DNA from: Chitinophagales bacterium
GTDB lineage: Bacteria > Bacteroidota > Bacteroidia > Chitinophagales > UBA10324
DNA: 64,000 nt
Reading direction: 5' to 3'
NCBI GenBank assembly: GCA_019694975.1
Contig: JAIBAY010000009.1
Span: 82,235-146,234 of the forward strand
Shown: positions 37,587 through 45,579 of the stretch, piece after piece
How positions within the stretch are numbered: the stretch's first letter is position 1
Layout: each line of letters begins with the position of its first letter
Made by a program: the position numbers and the translations under genes
Notes under the pieces: model-generated
What the model was told of the DNA's origin: nothing
What the model saw: the letters and a program-made list of their open reading frames with translations, nothing else
Database searches by the model: none

Positions 37587-38033
37587 TTAATGAGTTTCAG
37601 CATAAGATTTAAGACCTGCAAGGAATATTTTTATTCCAGTGTCCGACTGTTTGCGTATCATCAAACTGTCAAGCAACTTGCCCAGCAAACCAAACTTAAC
37701 GGTGTATTCCATTACCTGTTTAACTTTTGTTTGGTTGCCGATTTTCTCAAAGCTGTAGCTGTGTTGCAAACCTTTGATTGGAAAGGAACAATCTGTGAGT
37801 TGATAGGTCAATGCCTCGTTAGCTTTGAACACCGTTACTGTTTCTTCAAACCAGTTTTTGCCGTCAACCATCAGCACTTTTCTTTTTGCTCCGATGCCTG
37901 TCTTTTTGTTTGAAAGCAAAGTTGCTTTCTTAACCGCCGGGTCATACCTGTCTAAGAGTTCAAGGTCAGTAAGCATTGTCCAAACCCTGTCAATGCTTGC
38001 GTTTACCATGATTTCGTTGTGGATAGTTGCCAT
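37587..38033 (-). CDS. SRPBCC-family (polyketide-cyclase-like) protein
   Basis: 148 residues of one helix-grip domain: NASIDRVWTMLTDLELLDRYDP, KRKVLMVDGKNWFEETVTVF, LTYQLTDCSFPIKGLQHSYSF and TKVKQVMEYTVKFGLLG. It binds hydrophobic ligands in this fold. It starts 2 bases after the stop of the paralogous SRPBCC gene upstream, so the two are co-transcribed. Confidence 0.85.
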   Translation of the reverse strand: MATIHNEIMVNASIDRVWTMLTDLELLDRYDPAVKKATLLSNKKTGIGAKRKVLMVDGKNWFEETVTVFKANEALTYQLTDCSFPIKGLQHSYSFEKIGNQTKVKQVMEYTVKFGLLGKLLDSLMIRKQSDTGIKIFLAGLKSYAETH

Positions 38034-38035
38034 AC

Positions 38036-38497
38036 TTATTTTTTTTCTGCAATTGTTTTAATGTTAGAAAGAATTTGTCCTTGGATTTCACCCATCTTTT
38101 TTTTCATCATCAAAACATTTATGATTTTAGCCATCAGGTTTGCAGGTTCGTAATAAGATTCATTTACGATTTTAGTTTTGTTATCACCAATCTTTTCAAG
38201 ATAGAAACAAAATTTTGGGTCTTTCAGCATCTTCCCCATTCCCATGCTGTCGTTTTCTATTGCCCAGACAGTTTTTTGTTCGTGAACAAGCTCAACCAGT
38301 TTTTCTGTCATAGTTCCTCTCTTGCCTCGGTTTTCCATTTCACAAGTTCGGGTTTCGCCTTGCTTGTCCATCCGTCCTGTAGCTGTAATAACGCCGGGAT
38401 TTATTTTGTCTAAAAGTTTAATGTCGGTGATAATTGCCCAAACGGTGCTGATAGACGCATCGATTGTAGTTTCATTTCGTGCCTGTAGTTTGCTCAT
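38036..38497 (-). CDS. SRPBCC-family protein, first gene of the HxlR-divergent unit
   Basis: 153 residues, paralogous to the next gene downstream: NETTIDASISTVWAIITDIKLLDKINP, MENRGKRGTMTEKLVELVHEQKTVWAIE and GDNKTKIVNESYYEPANLMAK. It is divergent from the HxlR regulator with a 95-bp shared promoter region, so control by that regulator is likely. Confidence 0.85.
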   Translation of the reverse strand: MSKLQARNETTIDASISTVWAIITDIKLLDKINPGVITATGRMDKQGETRTCEMENRGKRGTMTEKLVELVHEQKTVWAIENDSMGMGKMLKDPKFCFYLEKIGDNKTKIVNESYYEPANLMAKIINVLMMKKKMGEIQGQILSNIKTIAEKK

Positions 38498-38555
38498 TTT
38501 ATTACTGATTATATGTGTTGATGGAATGATTCTTGGCCGTAAATATAAAGCAAAC

Positions 38556-38574
38556 CACTTGGAATATACAAGTG
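38556..38574. promoter_or_regulatory. Candidate HxlR operator palindrome
   Basis: CACTTG-N7-CAAGTG, a perfect 6-bp inverted repeat, lies inside the divergent promoter region. It sits just upstream of the hxlR -7 element TACTTTTG (38581-38588), so a bound dimer would block it. Confidence 0.45.
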
Positions 38575-38580
38575 CTTTTG

Positions 38581-38588
38581 TACTTTTG
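38581..38588 (+). promoter_or_regulatory. -7 element of the hxlR-type gene
   Basis: TACTTTTG matches TAnnTTTG exactly and ends 4 bases before the GTG start chosen for the regulator. The transcript may be leaderless or nearly so. Confidence 0.45.
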
Positions 38589-38592
38589 TATT

Positions 38593-39003
38593 GTGAAAAA
38601 GAAAAAAATATCCTTTAGGTCTGATTGCCCGATTGGTAAAACGCTTGATATTCTGGGTGATAAATGGTCGTTGCTTATTGTGAGAGATTTAGTATTTAAA
38701 GGAAAAAATACTTACGGCGCTTTCCTCAATGGTGGCGAAGGAATTACAACCAGTGTCCTTGCCGATAAACTGGCATTGCTTGAAGGTGGTGGAATAATTT
38801 CAAAGGAAGTTCACCCGGACAGCAAAGCGAAAATTCTTTACAGACTCACTCAAAAGGGGATTGATTTAATTCCGGTTCTGGTTGAAGTAATTGCATGGAG
38901 TGAAAAGTATCATGAAGTTCATCCGCAAGCAACAGCGTTTGCTAAGCAGTTGAAAAGAGATAAGGAAAGTGTCATTAAAATGCTGCGGGAAAGTTTAAAG
39001 TAA
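38593..39003 (+). CDS. HxlR-family winged-helix transcriptional regulator
   Basis: 136 residues from GTG at 38593, chosen because the longer frame from a TTG at 38533 would place the promoter and palindrome inside the gene. The winged helix includes CPIGKTLDILGDKWSLLIVRDL, GGEGITTSVLADKLALLEGGGIISKEV and YRLTQKGIDLIPVL. A single Cys near the start (SDCP) could serve as an oxidant or electrophile sensor, as in HxlR-type regulators. It probably regulates the divergent SRPBCC-SRPBCC-TfoX-VOC genes and itself. Confidence 0.87.
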   Translation: MKKKKISFRSDCPIGKTLDILGDKWSLLIVRDLVFKGKNTYGAFLNGGEGITTSVLADKLALLEGGGIISKEVHPDSKAKILYRLTQKGIDLIPVLVEVIAWSEKYHEVHPQATAFAKQLKRDKESVIKMLRESLK

Positions 39004-39447
39004 AACATAAGTTTAAAGCATTGGCGAAAAAATTCTTTTGTTTATTTTGTTTGAACCTGACTTTTCGTGTGTGACTATAAAAGGAAAGTGTGTTTTATTA
39101 ATAAGCGTGGTAGTGCTGTTTTTGCAAATTTGTTTTTTTATCGTAGACATTAGAAGCAATGACGGTTGGGGTTTAACGTATTTCCAAGACAGTTCATTCA
39201 AAACGGTAGCGTTCATGGTCTGCCGTATCGTATAAGAGCTTCATCCGGCGTTTTTGCGCTTGGCGAATAATGGAATTTCGGAGCAATAAGCTGTTTGCCG
39301 GCACTGAACTTGATACGAAGCACAAAGCTTCATTTAAGCACTGAACCACCAATTTTTTGCAGGTGCGGTTTTCTGCAGTTATCCTGGCCATCTGATGTCG
39401 TGTAGTTTAAAATCCGGAGGAAGATTTGGCAGAGAGATTTATGATTA
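39004..39447. other. Intergenic region with multi-hairpin element
   Basis: No convincing gene. From ~39246 to 39380 there is a structured segment with a central perfect hairpin GAAGC-ACAAA-GCTTC and flanking arms GTTTTTGCGCTTGGCG / CCACCAATTTTTTGCA that pair only imperfectly. Its layout resembles the element at 41631-41745. Confidence 0.4.
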
Positions 39448-40188
39448 TCACTTTTTCAGTTCGTTTTTAAGTGCAACCAAATCAGAATAAGGTGCAGTTT
39501 CTTTATTCTCCCACTTCTTTTTTTTGTTGAGCCGATTATCAATAGCGGATAAAGTTGCTTTCTTATCTTTCGCAAAGATTTTCTGTATAAGTTGCCGGGT
39601 TGGAAAATCAGTCGGGTCGTAATACATCCAAACATTTATAAGAAGTGGTAAGTCTTTAACATCACTTTCCGTTTGAAGAAATTGCAAAGCATTTTTCATT
39701 GCGTCCTTGTTCGTTGGCGAGTCAGTGCTTTCGGATAGTTTTATGTAATTCTTAAAAATTCTGTCAACGATTTTGATTGGTGTTTCCTTTTTATCAGCGG
39801 TAACAGTTTTTGTTTTTACTTTCTTGCGAATGACCTCCAGGCCGTTCAAATAAATTTTCTCTGTTAGTTTGGCAGCAATCTCATCAACCAGCAGTGTGTC
39901 GCCAATGGTATGTATGTAACATGATTGGTTGGCATTCCAAATGTCAATGTCTAAAAGAGTGTCGGGCAAACAAAACGCTAACACAAATTTTAAGTAAACT
40001 GTTGGATGGGTGTCTTGGAATTTGTAACCGCAAAAGGAAATTGGTGTTCCGTTTTGTAAATAAAAAATGGTGTCTGGTTTATTGTAGGCTTTGATCTGCG
40101 ATTCCGGACACACACAATTTTTACTGCTTGTCTGCCCAAATGCAGAAATAATAATAGTCAAAAAAAGTAAGGTAAAAAGGTTATTCAT
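39448..40188 (-). CDS. Secreted protein of unknown function
   Basis: 246 residues with a signal peptide ending near SAFGQ. The mature N-terminus is Cys-rich (KNCVCPESQ, ISFCGYK). The body is Lys-rich and charged, ending with a predicted helical region (KNELKK). I do not recognise a family. It belongs to the AT-rich accessory stretch and is preceded by the direct repeat copy R1. Confidence 0.65.
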   Translation of the reverse strand: MNNLFTLLFLTIIISAFGQTSSKNCVCPESQIKAYNKPDTIFYLQNGTPISFCGYKFQDTHPTVYLKFVLAFCLPDTLLDIDIWNANQSCYIHTIGDTLLVDEIAAKLTEKIYLNGLEVIRKKVKTKTVTADKKETPIKIVDRIFKNYIKLSESTDSPTNKDAMKNALQFLQTESDVKDLPLLINVWMYYDPTDFPTRQLIQKIFAKDKKATLSAIDNRLNKKKKWENKETAPYSDLVALKNELKK

Positions 40189-40226
40189 TGCTCGTCAGTT
40201 TGATGTCAGGAGGCTTCTCCAATGGA

Positions 40227-40325
40227 TGCAGATAACGCCAGTCTGTGAAAAAACCAATTAACAATTATGTTAAAAATTACGTTGATAAAGACATCGAAAT
40301 AGAATTCGCCCAGATCAAGTGATTA
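40227..40325 (+). repeat. Direct repeat R1 (~100 bp)
   Basis: This segment matches 42370-42467 with ~80% identity by eye, in the same orientation. The shared skeleton is TAACGCCAG, CTGTGAAAAA, CCAATTAACAA, ATGTTA, AAATTAC, TTGATAAAGA, GAAATAGA and GTGATTAA. Both copies lie just upstream of minus-strand genes. A short frame ending KDIEIEFAQIK then TGA is open in this copy. Confidence 0.65.
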
Positions 40326-40485
40326 AGGATCTTTATTCCGCCGCTGCGTCTCCGCCTGCAAGCCTGTGCTGTGAGGTGGCGGGACAAAAGGCAATGCATA
40401 GCATAGAATCCATCCGTGTCCCGTTTTCTATCTATAAAACCATGCCTGCCGAGACACGGAAGCGGTGTAAAGCTCGCTAAGCAAA
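40326..40485. repeat. GC-rich imperfect palindrome between cassettes
   Basis: The left arm (CCGCTGCGTCTCCGCCTGC, ~40340) can pair imperfectly with the right arm around 40452-40470 (GCCTGCCGAGACACGGAAGC). The GC content stands out against the AT-rich neighbours. No gene is present. Confidence 0.35.
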
Positions 40486-41574
40486 TTATAACCTGTCATG
40501 TCCTAATAACTTTTTCTTATAAAGTTTGTCCACGAGCCACATGCCTACCCAATACAAAGGCATCAATACCGGATAGAGAACCATGACAAAGAAAGTGTAG
40601 CCATGATAATGTGATGCCTCATCTCCAATTACATTATCAATGAGGTCATAGGAATACATGTTGAAGCACAGAATCACAAATGGTATGAGAATACTACCTG
40701 CTATCAAAACCCAGGAATATTTCTTCTGTGTATTTCGCTTTCTAAAAAGCCGTATGAGAACTAAATGAAGAATTGCAATGACGATGGCAAAGCACAATGT
40801 CAATTTATTTGTCCCGATACTCATTAATGTTGCTGCGGTGGAATTCAATTCCGGAACAAAATAAATTTGCAGATATTTTCCCGGAAGCTGGTTAAATGTC
40901 CAAACTGAAACGGAATCGAGTTTCCCTGAAGCCGGGTTTCCGAAATTTGTGGTGATTGTTTTTTTGAATTGGGTTGCATCTACAGTAATCTCCAGCGAAC
41001 CAAAGGACTTCCAAAATTCAGCAGGCGAAAGAGAATAGCGAAAACTGTAATTTTTAACCCATTGTCGCAAATCAAGCCAGGAAGTAGCGGTATATTCAAC
41101 TCGGATGTTGTGTTCGCCTTTCGTCAGAGAGGTCTCGAAATATTTTAACTCGTTAAGCTGGTAAACGAAACCTGAGTTCTCCTCCCAATAAATTGTCACT
41201 TCATTGCGTCCGTCAAAAATATTCGAGAAATGCTGAAACGGCGAATTGGAGATATGCTCATATGCTGCTGGAATAGATGATATAGTTACCATCTGATTAT
41301 CCACCCAAACTTTGAAGTCGCCATTGTAGTCCACTGCATGAAACAACAAAGGGATTTGTCTGCCCTCTGTATCGGTTTTTACCGCATACTCAATTTTGAA
41401 TAATGCTGTCTTAAAACTGCTGTCAGGTTTTATGTAAATCTTCTCGTGAAGAATGTCAATATTTCTGCTGCTAAATGCCGAACTTGAAAATGTTCCTTCA
41501 CGATATGGAGAGGCCATGTTTGCAAAACAGAGATGACCAAATAGGAGTGAAAATATTGTGAATAAATGTTTCAT
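40486..41574 (-). CDS. Signal-peptide protein with beta-rich ectodomain and three C-terminal membrane helices
   Basis: 362 residues. The signal peptide (~1-18) is followed by a ~230-residue ectodomain with strands and a possible carbohydrate-binding or collar fold (GEHNIRVEYTATSWLDLRQW). Membrane helices lie near 252-275, ~288-305 and ~330-352, and the tail is basic (KLYKKKLLGHDRL). The family is not recognised. It may be an envelope stress or sensor protein; that is only a guess from topology. Confidence 0.65.
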   Translation of the reverse strand: MKHLFTIFSLLFGHLCFANMASPYREGTFSSSAFSSRNIDILHEKIYIKPDSSFKTALFKIEYAVKTDTEGRQIPLLFHAVDYNGDFKVWVDNQMVTISSIPAAYEHISNSPFQHFSNIFDGRNEVTIYWEENSGFVYQLNELKYFETSLTKGEHNIRVEYTATSWLDLRQWVKNYSFRYSLSPAEFWKSFGSLEITVDATQFKKTITTNFGNPASGKLDSVSVWTFNQLPGKYLQIYFVPELNSTAATLMSIGTNKLTLCFAIVIAILHLVLIRLFRKRNTQKKYSWVLIAGSILIPFVILCFNMYSYDLIDNVIGDEASHYHGYTFFVMVLYPVLMPLYWVGMWLVDKLYKKKLLGHDRL

Positions 41575-41630
41575 TTCTTACTGTCAGTTCAAAGTTAGCA
41601 GTGTCGCCAAAGCATTGTGGTTAATGGTTT

Positions 41631-41745
41631 GCAGTTTTGCGATGGGCGGGCTTATCACTACAAATGTTGATGCGCAGAACTGAACTTTCAGCTACCACAA
41701 AATGATCTGCGGGGCACGAAACCCCGCCAATTGCAAATGTGCTGC
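41631..41745. repeat. Branched inverted-repeat element
   Basis: Arms 41631-41650 (GCAGTTTTGCGATGGGCGGG) and 41723-41744 pair at ~17 of 20 positions with a 3-nt bulge. Inside, GCGGGG-N7-CCCCGC (41709-41727) is a perfect hairpin that overlaps the right arm, so two alternative folds exist. It lies in the 204-bp gap between two accessory genes. It looks like the multi-hairpin boundary sequences seen between mobile small genes in Bacteroidota. Confidence 0.5.
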
Positions 41746-41778
41746 CGGCGGCTGCCTTTCTGTTCATCCGAAAATTGT

Positions 41779-42300
41779 TCATTGTATCATGTAAAAGTTT
41801 TTGTCCAGCAACCAATTTCTCATAAACTCAATATCGCTCACATGATGCTCAACAGTCCGTCCGTTTGCAGTCTCGCAGTCAATTTCACAGATTTTACCAT
41901 TTACGTGTTTGATTTTATTTCCATCAAGTCTGCCTCCAAATTCAATAATACCGTCAACAGCTTCTGCGATTTTGAGTGTTAGTTGCCCCAAAATTTTATG
42001 ATCGGCCTTATCGTTGCACCTTGCATAGAGGCCAATATCATATTTTGGATAAAACTTAAATTTATCTTCTATTGACTTTAATTCCGACTCTGAATAATTG
42101 TAGTAATCATTAGTGATGGGATTGAGTTCCACTCCAAAAGGTCTTAAATCCTCTTTGTCAGGAGATGCTAAAGTTGAGTTTATATAAAAATCATGCTCTG
42201 TTCTTTCGCTCGCAAGGTCGTCAATGACTTTGTAGATCAAAGCTATCGTAGAACTGTTTGGAGCAATTCTTAATAAAACAGAGGATGCCGGACCCGCCAT
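41779..42300 (-). CDS. DUF6368-like small cytoplasmic protein
   Basis: 173 residues when started at MAGPASSVLLRIAPN (42300), a start typical of the DUF6368 group; the longest frame begins 102 bp further up inside the repeat. The body has FGVELNPITNDYYNYSESEL and ends DIEFMRNWLLDKNFYM. The family has no known function. Assignment by remembered pattern, moderate certainty. Confidence 0.6.
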   Translation of the reverse strand: MAGPASSVLLRIAPNSSTIALIYKVIDDLASERTEHDFYINSTLASPDKEDLRPFGVELNPITNDYYNYSESELKSIEDKFKFYPKYDIGLYARCNDKADHKILGQLTLKIAEAVDGIIEFGGRLDGNKIKHVNGKICEIDCETANGRTVEHHVSDIEFMRNWLLDKNFYMIQ

Positions 42301-42369
42301 GATAATTTCTTTAATTGTCAATTTTTTTGCACAAATTTTTTGAGTTTGTAATGTCGTCACAAGCTTGCT

Positions 42370-42467
42370 GCTAACGCCAGCCTGTGAAAAACCAATTAAC
42401 AAACATGTTATAAATTACTTTGATAAAGATATTGAAATAGATGACGCCAGGATCACGTGATTAAAGA
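42370..42467 (+). repeat. Direct repeat R2 (~100 bp)
   Basis: Second copy of the segment at 40227-40325, ending at the border of the transposase relic. A short frame ending KDIEIDDARIT then TGA is open in it, parallel to R1. Confidence 0.65.
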
Positions 42468-42469
42468 TC

Positions 42470-42845
42470 TTGGAGATATGCGGTAAATACAACCCTAAAA
42501 CAGAGCACAGGTAACCTTCAGCAGTCAGGAAGACAGCGTAGGAGAACAGAATCCGGTCCGGCTCATTGATGCCTTTGTGGAGCATTTGGGCTTAGCGCAG
42601 CTCAGGTTTAAGGTACCTGAATTGAAGAGAGAAGGACGTCCGGCTTATGAGTTCAAAGTGTTTCTAAAACTTTATTTTATGGCTACCTCAATGGCATCCG
42701 CTCCAGCCGGAGGTTAGAGAAGGAGTGTACCCGAAACACCGAATTACAGTGGTTATTGGGTCAATTAAAGCCCGACTATTATTCCATTGCCTATTTCCGG
42801 AAAGAGAACCCTGCTGCCCTGCGTAATTTAAAAACCGAAGGGTGA
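42470..42845 (+). pseudogene. Truncated, frameshifted IS1182-family transposase
   Basis: Three frame segments join into one transposase start. The first is GKYNPKTEHR. After a shift, VTFSSQEDSVGEQNPVRLID and FVEHLGLAQLRFKVPELK lead to EGRPAYEFKVFLKLYF. After a second shift (a T lost in a T-run near 42673) comes YGYLNGIRSSRRLEKECTR, then LQWLLGQLKPDYYSIAYFRK and AALRNLKTEG ending at TGA. GRPAY and YGYxNGIRSSRRLE are IS1182 transposase hallmarks. The catalytic C-terminal two thirds are absent, so it is dead. No terminal repeats were found. Confidence 0.82.
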
Positions 42846-43153
42846 GAAAAAAAAATTTGAATTTCTTCCTGGGTGGGAGAAAAAATACTCTCTTAAAAAA
42901 ATTGCTTGCAGCGTTGGCTTGTGCGTTTTTTAAGAGTTGACTCGTCCTGAAAAAAGTTTACATTTTTAGAAGATAATCCTGCTATTCAATTACAAAGTTG
43001 ATTTTAGTCCTGATAATGGTTTATATGCAGGGTTACAACCTGTGGCTTGTTTGGTCAACAATTGATCAGCTGCATTTCATTTGAATTAATACATTTATGC
43101 ATGGAACCTTGAGCATCCATACATCACTCACGCATTTCTTTTCCCGTTTCCAC
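42846..43153. other. Intergenic region after the transposase relic
   Basis: About 308 bp, AT-rich, with A-runs directly after the relic. No gene or clear promoter is seen. A GACTCGTCCTGAAAAAAGTTT stretch near 42941 resembles insertion-sequence ends but has no partner in view. Confidence 0.4.
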
Positions 43154-44467
43154 ATGAACAGCAAACTTATTTTATGGTCCGTTACGGTTGGCCTCGGCGG
43201 TTTTTTGTTTGGCCTTGATACGGCGGTGATCTCCGGCGCCGAGCAGGATATTCAGCAGCTCTGGCACCTCGATGGCTGGAGCCACGGGTTGGCCATTGCC
43301 ATGGCTTTGTACGGTACCGTCATCGGTGCCATGTTCGGCGGTGTTCCCGCAGATACCTATGGCAGAAAGAAAACACTGATTGCCATCGGCCTCCTGTTCT
43401 TCTTCTCGGCCATCGGTTCGGCACTGGCCAGCGGTGTTGGCATGTTTATGTTTTTCCGTTTCATGGGCGGCTTGAGTATCGGCGCATCATCGGTGGTGGC
43501 GCCTGTGTACATATCGGAGATCGCTCCGCCAAAATACCGCGGCAGGATGGGCATCTCTTTTCAGATGAATATCGTGCTGGGCATCCTGATCGCCTATGTT
43601 TCCAATTACCTGCTGGAAGGCGGTGCCAACGACTGGCGCTGGATGCTGGGCATCGTGGCCGTACCTGCCTTGTTCTTCTCTGTACTGATGCTGTTTACGC
43701 CGGAAACACCAAGGTGGTTGTTGCTGCACAAAGGCGATGAACAAAAGGCAAAGGACGTCTTGTCCATCACGGAAGAAAATGTGGAGGAAGCCATGGCGGC
43801 GATAAAACATTCGGCGGAGGAGCAGCTGAAAGGTCATAAAGAGCGCTTGTTTCAAAAGAAATATTTCCGGCTCATCCTGCTGGCATTCCTGTTTGCCTTC
43901 TTCAATCAGTTGTCGGGCATCAATGCCATCATCTACTATGCGCCACGTATCTTTGAGATGACAGGATCGGCAAAGTCGGGTGCATTATTTTCCACAATCG
44001 GCATCGGCGTGGTGAATTTGATTTTCACCATCATCGGCTGGATACTGATCGACCGCGTCGGCAGGAAGGTGTTGATGTATATTGGTTCTGTCGGCTACAT
44101 CGTTTCCCTGGCATTGGTTGCCGGAGCCTTCTTTAATGAGTCGTATGCGAATGTACCGGTGTATGTTTTTATGTTCATCGCTTCGCATGCAATAGGGCAG
44201 GGCTCGGTGATATGGGTCTTCATCTCCGAAATATTTCCGAATGCCGTGCGTGCCTCAGGCATGGCTTTGGGCAGCCTGACACACTGGATCTTCGCGGCGC
44301 TGATCGCGAATGTGTTTCCCGTATTCGCCGACAGCTATGGCGGCGGAGTGATCTTCGCCTTCTTCAGCGTGATGATGGTATTACAGCTTATTTATGTATG
44401 GACGCTGATGCCGGAAACGAAAGGTGTTTCGCTGGAGGAGTTGCAGCGGGAGCTGACGGAAAGGTAG
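43154..44467 (+). CDS. MFS sugar porter
   Basis: About 437 residues from MNSKLILWSV (43154); the frame from 43097 adds 19 residues unlike a transporter start. Twelve membrane helices are visible. Sugar-porter signatures are present: GADTYGRKK-type loop (PADTYGRKKTL), PVYISEIAPPKYRGRMG, the QLSGINAIIYYAPRIF helix-7 motif, DRVGRKVLM, and PETKGVSLEEL near the C-terminus. It likely imports a monosaccharide by H+ symport in the inner membrane, and could take up glucose released by the PUL 8 kb away. Confidence 0.92.
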   Translation: MNSKLILWSVTVGLGGFLFGLDTAVISGAEQDIQQLWHLDGWSHGLAIAMALYGTVIGAMFGGVPADTYGRKKTLIAIGLLFFFSAIGSALASGVGMFMFFRFMGGLSIGASSVVAPVYISEIAPPKYRGRMGISFQMNIVLGILIAYVSNYLLEGGANDWRWMLGIVAVPALFFSVLMLFTPETPRWLLLHKGDEQKAKDVLSITEENVEEAMAAIKHSAEEQLKGHKERLFQKKYFRLILLAFLFAFFNQLSGINAIIYYAPRIFEMTGSAKSGALFSTIGIGVVNLIFTIIGWILIDRVGRKVLMYIGSVGYIVSLALVAGAFFNESYANVPVYVFMFIASHAIGQGSVIWVFISEIFPNAVRASGMALGSLTHWIFAALIANVFPVFADSYGGGVIFAFFSVMMVLQLIYVWTLMPETKGVSLEELQRELTER

Positions 44468-44625
44468 TGGCAACTTTATCTGCTGCATCACGTCACTACG
44501 GTTAATCATTTCATCAAGGGCAACAGTAATTGGAGGAATTATTTCGGAACAGACCTTACAAAGTGTTAAGCAGTTTTACTGCAGTGAACAAATCCTTCAT
44601 TGCATGACCTTGCCATTTGGCTCAC

Positions 44626-45510
44626 TCAACTGCGCAGCACATGTTTCTTTTCCGCTATCAGTGTCCCGTTCAGGAAAAACTTAATGATGAGTGCCTGCTG
44701 CAGCAATGCATTGTCGTTGATGGGCAGGTTGAAATGATAGTTGTAGTCATAAGTGCCGGCTGCCTGTGATGCATGCGTCACAAGCTTCTTAATTTCCTGG
44801 CCGGCTTCATTGTAAATGATGAGGTCTACTGTTTTTGGTTTTTGAATGGTGTAGGTGAAGGTGCCGTCCACCATTCTGAAAAGCGGTGCGCCTTTTTGTT
44901 CTCCGCTGTCTTTTTCATACTTCACATGCTTCAGTCCGCATACGAATTTGCGGAGACGGTTGCTGATAACCGTATCATCGGAAGTGATGGTATAAGGTGA
45001 ATATTGATCCGTCATACACCATACAGCCTGTTGCGCCGCATCGTTCTGATAGTGATTGGAAGCGATGAAATTAATCAGCGGTATGAGTTCGGCTGAAGCC
45101 ATCTTACCGGCACGGAACTGTGTTGCATAGCCCGGGGCGCCGTCATGTGCCTCCGTACACATGGCATAAAGCGGCGTGGTGATTTCCTGCTGCGCACCAA
45201 GATGCAAGGCAAGTGCCTTGGTGAGCACCATCCGTTGCAGCGTCGTGTCATCCGGTTGCAGGAAACGGCCCGGCGACTCGGTAATTTCAACCGGTACGGT
45301 GCGTAAGTTTTTGCAGGTCATGATCAGGCAGTTTCCGTAAAAGGAAGAGCGATAAACGGAATCTGTGCGGTAATCATAACCTCGTATGGTCACCTTGATC
45401 CATTTATTGTTCAGGGCTTCATTGATCGTGACGCCGGCATTGGCACTGTTGTGCAAAGAAAGCAGGCAGGCAAGGGTTGTGAGGAGAAGCGAAGCTTTTG
45501 GTGCCATCAT
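44626..45510 (-). CDS. Secreted protein of unknown function
   Basis: 294 residues with a signal peptide ending near ANAGV. The N-terminal half has ITESPGRFLQPDDTTLQRMVLTKALAL and CMTDQYSPYTITSDD, with a few cysteines. The C-terminal ~85 residues (FTYTIQKPKTVDLIIYNEAGQEIKKLV) look like a T9SS-type or FlgD-like Ig domain without the usual NPN start. Family not recognised. Confidence 0.7.
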   Translation of the reverse strand: MMAPKASLLLTTLACLLSLHNSANAGVTINEALNNKWIKVTIRGYDYRTDSVYRSSFYGNCLIMTCKNLRTVPVEITESPGRFLQPDDTTLQRMVLTKALALHLGAQQEITTPLYAMCTEAHDGAPGYATQFRAGKMASAELIPLINFIASNHYQNDAAQQAVWCMTDQYSPYTITSDDTVISNRLRKFVCGLKHVKYEKDSGEQKGAPLFRMVDGTFTYTIQKPKTVDLIIYNEAGQEIKKLVTHASQAAGTYDYNYHFNLPINDNALLQQALIIKFFLNGTLIAEKKHVLRS

Positions 45511-45579
45511 ATCAGGAAGGATGATGACGATAAACGCAGTAGACCGTGCGTTAGTATTCAGTGCTGCAAAATGAACGGA

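Noticed and set aside
39038..39235. 65-residue hydrophobic ORF on the plus strand
   Set aside because: No promoter or family, an overlapping antisense frame of equal length, and the region looks like degraded cassette DNA.
36100..42470. Integron
   Set aside because: No integrase gene and no GTTRRRY/RYYYAAC pairs that meet the attC consensus were found; only cassette-like layout remains.
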